Assembly (NCBI GenBank): GCA_946480055.1
Contig: CAMLID010000055.1
Coordinates: forward strand, 1-21,006
Source of the DNA: an uncultured Lysobacter sp.
Lineage (GTDB): Bacteria; Pseudomonadota; Gammaproteobacteria; Xanthomonadales; Xanthomonadaceae
Length of the DNA: 21,006 nt
Direction: 5' to 3'
The translations under genes were made by a program, and so were the position numbers. This document shows positions 1-5,941 of the stretch, in pieces (position 1 is the stretch's first letter; each line of letters starts with the position of its first letter). The notes beneath the pieces were generated by a model that worked only from the letters and a program-made list of their open reading frames with translations, was not told the DNA's origin and ran no database searches.

Positions 1-184
1 TGACCAGGTGACCCTTGCCGATGCCGCCGATGGCCGGGTTGCAGCTCATCGCGCCGACGGTCTCGACCGAATGGGTGAGCAGCAGGGTGCGCGCACCGGC
101 ACGCGCCGAGGCCAGTGCGGCCTCGGTGCCCGCGTGGCCGCCGCCGACCACGATCACATCGTATTGGTAGAAAGAATCGGTCAT
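1..184 (-). CDS. mnmG: tRNA uridine-5-carboxymethylaminomethyl modification enzyme MnmG (GidA), N-terminal fragment
   Basis: Only the first 61 codons lie in the window; the gene continues past the left edge. The translation begins [19 protein letters not shown], the FAD-binding dinucleotide (Rossmann) motif [10 protein letters not shown] of MnmG, and reaches [14 protein letters not shown], a highly conserved MnmG signature. With MnmE, MnmG installs the cmnm5 group on U34 of several tRNAs in the cytosol, using FAD and a folate-derived methylene group (family knowledge). The ATG at 182-184 gives the expected short N-terminus before the FAD motif. The ribosome binding site is weak. No partner gene such as mnmE or rsmG is visible on this side. 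Confidence 0.96.
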   Translation of the reverse strand, partial: MTDSFYQYDVIVVGGGHAGTEAALASARAGARTLLLTHSVETVGAMSCNPAIGGIGKGHLV

Positions 185-217
185 CGCAGGGTCCGGCGCC
201 GCGGGGCGGCGGGCGGA

Positions 218-223
218 ATTTTA
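218..223 (-). promoter_or_regulatory. candidate -10 element for mnmG
   Basis: TAAAAT reads toward mnmG about 34 bases before its ATG, in an AT-rich patch inside otherwise very GC-rich DNA. No good -35 hexamer lies 16-18 bases further upstream, so the call rests on the -10 alone. Confidence 0.35.
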
Positions 224-361
224 GGGCATGGCGCCGGTGCGTGCGTTGGCGTCGAAACTTGGCACGGTTCCTGCGTCATAACTCATGCACCCAGCGGGGC
301 AGGCGCTAGACGCCGGTCGGAATTGGAACAGGGGCTGGCCAAGCGCTCGCGGGGGAAGCAG

Positions 362-400
362 GGGGCCGAATGTCGGGGGACATTCGGCCCCTTATTTTTT
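362..400 (+). terminator. strong rho-independent terminator with no gene upstream on its strand
   Basis: A perfect 13-bp stem (GGGGCCGAATGTC at 362-374, GACATTCGGCCCC at 379-391) closes on a GGGG loop. TTATTTTTT follows at 392-400 on the plus strand. Read on the minus strand, no T tract follows the hairpin, so it works in the plus direction only. No plus-strand coding gene lies upstream inside the window. It may end a small RNA or a transcript antisense to the mnmG 5' end. Confidence 0.85.
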
Positions 401-562
401 GCGCGATTCGCGCCGATTCTCAGCTATCCGGAGGGCCTGGCGCGTCGAACGCGCGGGGCGCAGAGCCTTGCGCCGTGGCCGAAGAGGCGCCGACGCCCGA
501 CGGGGACGGAACAGGGGGGATCCGTGATTCCTCGCCGGGCGCCGACATAGTCAGGCTGTCTT

Positions 563-653
563 ACCGACTACGTCCAAATGCGACGTAGCCGGTCAATACC
601 CGTAGATTGCGGTCAGTCTGGTCCCGATGCAATACCCTGAGGTGTGACCGCAA
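563..653. repeat. nested inverted repeats, possible structured RNA or regulatory element
   Basis: Two inverted repeats sit side by side. The first has arms ACCGACTACGTC (563-574) and GACGTAGCCGGT (582-593), with a 7-base loop and a single A/C mismatch. The second has perfect 9-base arms TTGCGGTCA (607-615) and TGACCGCAA (645-653) separated by 29 bases. Neither is followed by a T tract on either strand, so they do not look like ordinary terminators. They lie just downstream of the minus-strand lipoprotein gene and could be part of its 3' untranslated region. Confidence 0.5.
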
Positions 654-699
654 ACCCGCTATAGAAGCGGCGCTTGCGGCACCCGGTACCGACTGCCGG

Positions 700-1278
700 T
701 TACTGCTCGTGGGTGGCCGGCCGGTGGTCGTTCCGGCTCTCGACGGCGCGACGGAAGGTCTGCTCCATGCGCGAGCCGCCTTCACGGCGCGGCGGGGCGC
801 TCTGGACCCGGGGCATCGGCTGCGACGGCACATGAGTCGGCGGACGGTTGCCGTCGGCGTGCTGGCGGCGAATGCCGTCCAGATTGCGCCACGGCGAGCG
901 GTCGTTGTCCGGCCGGCCCGGGGGCGGCAAATTGGTCGGCTGGCCCGGATTGATCACCACCGGCGGACGGTGCGGGCGGTGCGGACGGTGGCCCGGGTAG
1001 CCGTAGCCGGGGTAATAGCCCGGATAACCGTAGCCATAGCCGTACCGGCCCGGATAGCCGTAGCCGTACGGATACGGGTAGCCGCCGCCGTAGCGGTAGC
1101 CGAAGCGATAGGAATCGCCGTACGGGTAGTAGCCGCCGTAGGAACCGTAATAGCGGTACTCGGTGCTCGGCTGACCGTAGTAATAGTCGCCGCGCGCGCC
1201 GTCGCGATAGACGTAATCGGGATAGCAACCGGCCAACAGGACGGCGGCTACGACGGGCAGGATCAGTTTGCGGATCAT
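700..1278 (-). CDS. Tyr/Gly/Pro-rich putative outer-membrane or periplasmic lipoprotein
   Basis: A 192-residue protein of unknown function. It starts MIRKLILPVVAAVLLAGC, a lipoprotein signal peptide with lipobox LLAGC, so Cys18 should be lipidated. Residues 19 to about 97 are low complexity: roughly thirty tyrosines interleaved with Gly and Pro in YGYGYPG-like units. HRPHRPHRPP follows, then a Pro/Arg/Asn-rich, probably disordered tail. The ATG at 1276-1278 was chosen because it gives the signal peptide; longer in-frame starts add a non-secretory, Arg-rich stretch. A GGGGGG run sits 9-14 bases upstream. It stands alone on its strand. No enzymatic domain is visible. The composition suggests a surface or envelope-associated, possibly aromatic or cation-binding polymer-like segment, but that is speculation. 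Confidence 0.85.
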   Translation of the reverse strand: MIRKLILPVVAAVLLAGCYPDYVYRDGARGDYYYGQPSTEYRYYGSYGGYYPYGDSYRFGYRYGGGYPYPYGYGYPGRYGYGYGYPGYYPGYGYPGHRPHRPHRPPVVINPGQPTNLPPPGRPDNDRSPWRNLDGIRRQHADGNRPPTHVPSQPMPRVQSAPPRREGGSRMEQTFRRAVESRNDHRPATHEQ

Positions 1279-1499
1279 GGCTGGAACCCCCCAGGGTGTG
1301 CCGTCAGCTTCGGCCCGGCGGATTGAACTCGGGCTTAACTCGGCGGGTTGCGGGACGCCCCATCCTGACCGGTTCAGCCTCGCGCGACCAGTGTCGGCGG
1401 CCGAACCGACCGGACCCGCAATTGCCGCTCGCGCGCGCCGGTGCCAGCATGCCGGTCCGCGGGCGCACATGCGGCCCGTTCTCCGCTTTCGAGTCCCCC

Positions 1500-2471
1500 A
1501 TGACCCTGCACCGTACCTCCGGCCATTGGCGGCTGGGCCTGCTGCTGACCCTGATCACCGCGGCGTGCTGGGCGACCCTGCCGATCGCGCTCAAGATCGT
1601 GCTGGAAACCCTGGACCCGATCACCCTGACCTGGTTCCGGTTCCTGGTCGCGGCCGTGTGCACCGGCGCCTGGCTCAGCATGCGCGGGCGCCTGGGCGGC
1701 TACCGCAGCCTCGGCCGACGCGGCTGGGCGTTGCTGGCGACCGCCGCGGTGATGCTGATCGGCAACTACGTGCTGTATCTGCTGGGCGTGCAGTACACCT
1801 CGCCGGCCAATGCCCAACTGCTGATCCAGCTGGCGCCGTTGCTGATGACCCTCGGCGGCATCTGGGTGTTCGGCGAGCGCTTCCGCGCCGCGCAGTGGCT
1901 GGGCCTGGTGCTGTTGCTGGCCGGCCTGGGACTGTTCTTCCGCGATCAGCTGGTCCACGCCTGGGCCGCCGAGGCCGCGCACGCCAGCGCGAGCCGCGCC
2001 GGCGGCTACGTGCTGGGTTCGGCCTTCGTGATCGTCGGCGCGGTGGTGTGGGCGCTGTATGCGCTGCTGCAGAAGCAGTTGCTGATGAAGCTGGGCTCGA
2101 TGCAGATCCTGCTGTTCATCTATATCGCCGCCAGCGTCCTGTTGTTGCCGTTCGCGCAGCCCTCGACGCTGCTGAAACTGGACGGCTTCCATTGGGCGAT
2201 GCTGGCCTACTGCGCGCTCAACACCATCGGCGCCTATGGCGCCTTCGCCGAGGCGCTGGCGCATTGGGAGGCCTCGCGGGTGTCGGCGATCCTGGCGACC
2301 ACGCCGCTGCTGTGCATCGTCGCGGTGACCGTGGTGCACGCGTTCTGGCCGCAAATGCTGGCGCCGGAACGGATCTCCACGCTGGGTTGGATCGGCGCGG
2401 CCCTGGTGGTCGCGGGCTCGGCCGCGGTCAGCCTGCTCGGCCGGCGCGACGCGGCCGACGAAGGCGCATGA
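1500..2471 (+). CDS. EamA-family (drug/metabolite transporter superfamily) permease
   Basis: A 323-residue inner-membrane protein with about ten hydrophobic helices in two halves, the usual EamA duplication and length. The first half includes ITAACWATLPIALK in helix 1 and YLLGVQYTSPANAQLLIQ, a pattern typical of the first EamA repeat. The second repeat begins near VLGSAFVIVGAVVWALYALL and ends with GWIGAALVVAGSAAVSLLG. Families of this type export amino acids, nucleotides or other small metabolites; the substrate cannot be read from sequence. The ATG at 1500 is chosen because earlier in-frame starts add a hydrophilic, Arg/Pro-rich leader. The dehydratase-like gene follows 57 bp downstream on the same strand, so an amino-acid link is conceivable but unproven. 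Confidence 0.88.
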   Translation: MTLHRTSGHWRLGLLLTLITAACWATLPIALKIVLETLDPITLTWFRFLVAAVCTGAWLSMRGRLGGYRSLGRRGWALLATAAVMLIGNYVLYLLGVQYTSPANAQLLIQLAPLLMTLGGIWVFGERFRAAQWLGLVLLLAGLGLFFRDQLVHAWAAEAAHASASRAGGYVLGSAFVIVGAVVWALYALLQKQLLMKLGSMQILLFIYIAASVLLLPFAQPSTLLKLDGFHWAMLAYCALNTIGAYGAFAEALAHWEASRVSAILATTPLLCIVAVTVVHAFWPQMLAPERISTLGWIGAALVVAGSAAVSLLGRRDAADEGA

Positions 2472-2515
2472 ACGGCGCCGCGGCAGCGGCATGGAGTGCG
2501 GCGCATCGGGTGCGT

Positions 2516-2521
2516 TAGTCT
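2516..2521 (+). promoter_or_regulatory. candidate -10 (TAGTCT) for a leaderless dehydratase transcript
   Basis: TAGTCT fits the TANNNT pattern and ends 7 bases before the ATG of the dehydratase-like gene. Transcription would therefore start at or very near the A of the ATG. There is no obvious Shine-Dalgarno sequence between them. The same geometry recurs at two other genes in this window. Confidence 0.4.
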
Positions 2522-2528
2522 CGCGGCA

Positions 2529-3494
2529 ATGAGCGAACTTCCCCTGCCCGGTTTCAACGACGTGCTGGCCGCGGCCGCACGCATCGCCCCTCACGCCCAC
2601 ACCACCCCGGTGCTGCGCTCGCGCTCGATCGACGCCTTGGCCGGCTGCGAGCTGCACTTCAAGGCCGAACACCTGCAACGGGTCGGCGCGTTCAAGTTCC
2701 GCGGCGCCTGCAATGCGGTGTGGTCCTTGTCGCAGGTCGAGGCGCTGCGCGGCGTGGTCACCCATTCTTCCGGCAACCACGGCGCCGCACTGGCGCTGGC
2801 CGCGCGCACCCGCGGCATCGCCTGCCACGTGGTCGTGCCCGACGGCGCGGTCGCGGCCAAGCTGGCGGCGATCGAAGCCTACGGCGCCACCCTGCATCGC
2901 TGCGCGCCGAGCATCGCCGCGCGCGAGGCCAAGTGCGCGCAGGTCCAGGCCGAGACCGGCGCCGAGCTGGTCCATCCCTACACCGACGCACGCGTGATCG
3001 CAGGACAAGGCACTGCGGCGCTGGAACTGCTGACCGCCGTGCCCGGGCTGGACGCATTGATAACGCCGGTCGGCGGCGGCGGCCTGGCCAGCGGCACCGC
3101 CATCGCCAGCGCCGCGGTATCGCCGTCGACGCGGTTGTTCGTGGCCGAACCGGTCGGCGCTGCGGAGACCCACGCTTCGCTGCGCGACGGTAAACGTATT
3201 ACGGAGTTCGTACCGGACACGATCTGCGACGGATTGCGCGGCACCTTGGGTGCGCCGAATTTCGCGTTGCTGCAACGCTATGCCGTCGAAGCGCTGGTGG
3301 TCGACGACGCCGACACCGTGGCCGCGATGCGTTTGTTCCTGGAGCGCGCAAAACAAGCGCTGGAGCCCTCCGCAGCGGTCGCGCTGGCTGCGGTATTCGC
3401 GAACCGTTCGCGTTTCGCCGGGCAAAAAGTCGGCGTGATCCTCTCCGGCGGCAACGTCGATCCGGATGCGTTGGCGAGTTTGTTCGCGCGCTGA
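2529..3494 (+). CDS. PLP-dependent threonine/serine dehydratase-like enzyme (fold type II)
   Basis: A 321-residue cytosolic enzyme, the length of single-domain biodegradative threonine dehydratases and serine racemases, without the C-terminal regulatory ACT domain of IlvA. Visible motifs are KFRGA with the PLP-binding lysine at Lys56, the SSGNHG substrate loop at 80-85, the glycine-rich phosphate-binding VGGGGLASG around 181-189, and SGGNVD near the C-terminus. The family deaminates L-threonine or L-serine to 2-oxoacids, or racemises serine. Sequence alone does not separate these. The start MSELPLPGFNDVL matches the usual N-terminus; an upstream in-frame ATG at 2496 would add eleven residues. 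Downstream of the EamA transporter on the same strand, it may have its own promoter. Confidence 0.9.
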   Translation: MSELPLPGFNDVLAAAARIAPHAHTTPVLRSRSIDALAGCELHFKAEHLQRVGAFKFRGACNAVWSLSQVEALRGVVTHSSGNHGAALALAARTRGIACHVVVPDGAVAAKLAAIEAYGATLHRCAPSIAAREAKCAQVQAETGAELVHPYTDARVIAGQGTAALELLTAVPGLDALITPVGGGGLASGTAIASAAVSPSTRLFVAEPVGAAETHASLRDGKRITEFVPDTICDGLRGTLGAPNFALLQRYAVEALVVDDADTVAAMRLFLERAKQALEPSAAVALAAVFANRSRFAGQKVGVILSGGNVDPDALASLFAR

Positions 3495-3517
3495 CTGCAA
3501 CGTCGGTGACAGCGACT

Positions 3518-3548
3518 GGCATCGACGGCGATGCCTCATGTTTTATTT
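3518..3548 (+). terminator. probable weak intrinsic terminator after the dehydratase gene
   Basis: A 7-bp stem (GGCATCG at 3518-3524, CGATGCC at 3529-3535, loop ACGG) lies 23 bases after the stop codon. After a five-base gap comes TTTTATTT. The stem is short and the T tract slightly displaced, so efficiency is doubtful. Confidence 0.4.
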
Positions 3549-3696
3549 GTGACACCCCTACCATTTTTTTACGTATGCGACTGGCACGCTGAGCTACGCA
3601 GCGCACCCCACGGCGTTGATTCATTGAACGCCCGTGCGCGACGAGATCCGACCATTTCGTTCAAGCATGAACAACGTTTAGCCGAAGGGGTGGCTG

Positions 3697-4479
3697 ATGG
3701 TGGATGTCGAGTTTCGGGTGGTCGCAGACCGCCGCGACGGGTTGTTGCTGGCCCTGGGCCAGACCGTGATCGCCGCCGGATTCACTCTGTTGCGCCAGCG
3801 CATGGTCAACAGCGAGGAAGGCGTCGTGCTGACCATGGTCGTGCGCGGTCCGGAAAACGGGCTGCTGATGCTCGAAGAGCGTCTGGGCACCCATCACCTG
3901 GTCAATAGTTTCGAGGCCTCGGCGATCGACGCCAGCGTCGCCAACACGGTCAGCGCGCCCGCGCCGGCCGCGCCCAAGGCCAATGGCGGAGCGCCGTCCA
4001 AGCCCGCCGCCGCTAGCGACGACGCCGCCACCGCGATGGACACGCGCCGGGTCGAGTCGCTGCTGCCGCAGCTCGCCCGCGACTACCCCAACATCTTCAT
4101 CCAGTTGCTGGCCCTGGAACACGACCTGCCGCCGCCGCAGCGCGAAGCCACCTTGCGCTACATCGGCCAGCGCGTCGGCGCCTGGGTCTACAAGCGCGAC
4201 TACGCCCTGGGCGGCCACCTCGCCCTGGCCGACTCGGTCCGCCACATCGCATTGCCGGCCCTGCGCCAGTTGGTCCAAGCCGAACTCCAAGAGGACACCC
4301 TGCGGGTCAAGAACAGTCCCTTCTGCCATCGCGGCGAACACGGCGCTTCCTGCCATTTCCTGCGCGGCATGCTCGGCGGCCTGCTCGGCGGACCCCACGG
4401 CACCGAAGGAGTGCGCGTCGTCGAAAGCCATTGCCGCAACACGGGCGCGGAGACTTGCTGCTTCGAATTCCACGCCTGA
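3697..4479 (+). CDS. two-domain protein: N-terminal ACT-like fold plus C-terminal V4R-type cysteine-rich domain
   Basis: A 260-residue soluble protein. Residues 1 to about 75 have the beta-alpha-beta-beta-alpha-beta rhythm and a DRRDGLLLALGQ segment resembling ACT ligand-binding domains. Residues about 84-115 are an Ala/Pro/Ser linker. Residues about 118-260 resemble the V4R (4-vinyl reductase) small-molecule/metal-binding domain: a helical part, then Cys210, Cys219, a Gly-rich turn, VVESHC with Cys246, and a closing CC pair (254-255) before FEF. V4R domains occur in activators of XylR/DmpR type and in bacteriochlorophyll-related proteins, and are thought to bind small hydrophobic molecules or metals (family knowledge). 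The ATG at 3697 has an AAGGGG motif upstream, and the nearest upstream ATG is closed by a stop. The MHYT gene begins 28 bases downstream, implying one operon. Domain assignment is by eye, and no enzymatic role is claimed. Confidence 0.75.
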   Translation: MVDVEFRVVADRRDGLLLALGQTVIAAGFTLLRQRMVNSEEGVVLTMVVRGPENGLLMLEERLGTHHLVNSFEASAIDASVANTVSAPAPAAPKANGGAPSKPAAASDDAATAMDTRRVESLLPQLARDYPNIFIQLLALEHDLPPPQREATLRYIGQRVGAWVYKRDYALGGHLALADSVRHIALPALRQLVQAELQEDTLRVKNSPFCHRGEHGASCHFLRGMLGGLLGGPHGTEGVRVVESHCRNTGAETCCFEFHA

Positions 4480-4507
4480 GTACGCCAACCACCACGGGGG
4501 ACTACCC

Positions 4508-5257
4508 ATGCCGCACGATCACGCCATCCAATGCATACACGACCCGCTGCTGGTCGTGCTCTCTTACCTGGTTTCGGTGCTGGGCTCGTTCACCGCCCTG
4601 CAGCTCGCGATCGCGATCCCGGCCGCGCACGGCGCGCAGCGCTGGCGCGCGATCTTCGCCGCCGGCGCTGCGATGGGCGGCGGTGCGATCTGGGCGATGC
4701 ACTTCATCGCCATGCTAGCCTGCCAGATGAAGATTCCGGTGACGTACGACCTGACCATCACCATCGCCTCGGCGGTGATCGCGATCGTCTCGTGCATGGC
4801 CGGCCTGGCGATCGCCAGCGCCGGCGTATTCGGCTGGGGCAAGCTGATCGTGGCCGGCATCTTCATGGGCCTGGGCGTGACCGGCATGCACTACAGCGGC
4901 ATGGCGGCGATGCGCATGCCGGCCGACATCCACTACGACATGACCCTGGTCGCGGTTTCGGCGGCGATCGCGATCGTGGCTTCGATCGTGGCGCTGTGGC
5001 TGGCCTTCAACCTGCGCGGCTGGCTGCAGATGCTGGGCAGCGCGCTGGTGATGGGCGTCGCGGTGTGCGGCATGCACTACACCGGCATGCTCGCCGCCAG
5101 CTTCACGCCCAACCAGGCCGGCGCGGCCGCGCTGGCCGGCGGCATCAGCGGCGCCAACCTGGGCATGGGCATCTTCGCCGTGACCACGCTGCTGCTGGCC
5201 ACGGTGCTGACGCTGAGCATGCTGCGCCAGCGCCAGCGCGCGATGGTGCAGATCTGA
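4508..5257 (+). CDS. stand-alone MHYT-domain integral membrane protein (putative gas/redox sensor)
   Basis: A 249-residue protein with about seven hydrophobic helices. It has three copies of the MHYT signature at helix ends: MHFI at 64-67, MHYS at 127-130 and MHYT at 189-192, each followed by an xM pair (MHFIAM, MHYSGM, MHYTGM). In the MHYT family these Met/His residues are predicted to coordinate copper at the periplasmic face and sense oxygen, CO or NO (published prediction). Most family members carry GGDEF/EAL or other output domains. This one has none: after the last helix it ends in a short basic tail, so output must come from a partner. GGGGGA upstream of the ATG is a clear ribosome binding site. 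It directly follows the ACT-V4R gene and is closed by a strong terminator. Confidence 0.92.
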   Translation: MPHDHAIQCIHDPLLVVLSYLVSVLGSFTALQLAIAIPAAHGAQRWRAIFAAGAAMGGGAIWAMHFIAMLACQMKIPVTYDLTITIASAVIAIVSCMAGLAIASAGVFGWGKLIVAGIFMGLGVTGMHYSGMAAMRMPADIHYDMTLVAVSAAIAIVASIVALWLAFNLRGWLQMLGSALVMGVAVCGMHYTGMLAASFTPNQAGAAALAGGISGANLGMGIFAVTTLLLATVLTLSMLRQRQRAMVQI

Positions 5258-5281
5258 GCTCCGCCTCGACCGCAGTCCGAG

Positions 5282-5314
5282 CCGAGGGCCCGCCATCGCG
5301 GGCCCTCGGTTTTT
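5282..5314 (+). terminator. strong rho-independent terminator ending the V4R-MHYT unit
   Basis: A perfect 12-bp stem, CCGAGGGCCCGC (5282-5293) and GCGGGCCCTCGG (5298-5309) with loop CATC, is followed at once by TTTTT on the plus strand. It lies 25 bases after the MHYT stop codon, which supports the two upstream genes forming a discrete transcription unit. Confidence 0.92.
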
Positions 5315-5383
5315 GTGGGCGCATCCGACGCGACCGATCGCGCATTCTTCGACCACGCTCACGTGGCCTGCGCACGGCGTGGG

Positions 5384-5389
5384 TATCAT
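5384..5389 (+). promoter_or_regulatory. candidate -10 (TATCAT) for the NTF2-like gene
   Basis: TATCAT matches five of six consensus bases and lies 34 bases before the ATG at 5424, just downstream of the strong terminator. No clear -35 hexamer sits at 16-18 bases spacing. Confidence 0.4.
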
Positions 5390-5423
5390 CGCCGCGACCC
5401 ACGCCCGATCAGCCAGGCCCCCG

Positions 5424-5849
5424 ATGAAGATAGACGGCACCCGCAGCCACGACCGCGCCACCGAGGTGGTGCTGGCCTACTACGCAGCGTTCAACCGCGG
5501 CGATTGGGACGGCATGCTCGCCCTGCTCTCCGACGACGTCGCCCACGACCTCAACCAGGGCCCGCGCGAAACCGGCCGCGCCGCGTTCGCCGAATTCCTG
5601 CAACGCATGCAGGCCAGCTATCGCGAACAACTGCACGACATCGTGGTGCTGGTCTCGCCCGACGGCAGTCGTGCCGCGGCCGAGTACGTGGTCCACGGCC
5701 AATACCTGGCCAGCGACGCCGGCCTGCCGGAAGCGCGCGGACAGAAATACGTGCTGCCCGGCGGCGCGTTCTTCGAGTTGCGCGACGGCCGCATCCAGCG
5801 CGTGAGCAACTACTACAACCTGCAGGAATGGATCGCCCAGGTCAGCTGA
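5424..5849 (+). CDS. NTF2-like / ketosteroid isomerase-related protein
   Basis: A 141-residue cytosolic protein. It has the SnoaL/NTF2 pattern: an N-terminal helix VVLAYYAAFNRGDWDGMLALL, then DDVAHDLN, RAAFAEFLQRM and a run of beta strands ending in AFFELRDGRIQRVSNYYN. The length and this order match the single-domain ketosteroid-isomerase-related family, a cone-shaped fold used for isomerases, cyclases and ligand binding. No specific substrate can be inferred. The ATG at 5424 gives the canonical start; upstream in-frame codons overlap the promoter region. It stands alone between a strong terminator and the GT39 gene, which begins 92 bp downstream on the same strand. Confidence 0.85.
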   Translation: MKIDGTRSHDRATEVVLAYYAAFNRGDWDGMLALLSDDVAHDLNQGPRETGRAAFAEFLQRMQASYREQLHDIVVLVSPDGSRAAAEYVVHGQYLASDAGLPEARGQKYVLPGGAFFELRDGRIQRVSNYYNLQEWIAQVS

Positions 5850-5871
5850 GCGGCGGCGTCGACGCCGCCGC
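5850..5871. repeat. 22-bp perfect palindrome after the NTF2-like gene
   Basis: The sequence is self-complementary over 5850-5871, centred on GTCGAC, and abuts the stop codon of the NTF2-like gene. No T tract follows. It could form a cruciform or a hairpin contributing to transcript ending. In DNA this GC-rich it may also be incidental. Confidence 0.45.
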
Positions 5872-5941
5872 GTCTGCGACCGATCCCTAACATCCGCTCC
5901 GCTAGGCTGAGGCGGTTCCCGACCGCCGCCCACGGCCCCGC

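Larger units (their letters stand above)
185..699. other. 515-bp gap without a convincing gene; holds an orphan terminator and inverted repeats
   Basis: Open frames cross this stretch in several phases, as expected for GC-rich DNA. None has a plausible start, ribosome binding site or recognisable protein. The flanking genes mnmG and the 700-1278 lipoprotein gene both lie on the minus strand. What stands out is a strong plus-strand intrinsic terminator at 362-400 and a set of inverted repeats at 563-653, listed separately. A TAAAAT at 218-223 on the minus strand is the best -10 candidate for mnmG. Confidence 0.7.

Noticed and set aside
1000..1140. Short tandem DNA repeats of CCGTAGCC-like units
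   Set aside because: Fully explained by the Tyr-Gly-Pro coding repeats of the lipoprotein; not a CRISPR or separate repeat array.
1374..3539. 721-codon open frame on the minus strand across the transporter and dehydratase genes
   Set aside because: It is a shadow of the two plus-strand genes: the product is rich in Arg/Gln/His with no domain, and the real genes have clear motifs.
3541..3580. Possible promoter TTGTGA...TACGTA before the V4R gene
   Set aside because: Spacing is right but the -10 match is too poor, and the ATG is over 110 bases away.
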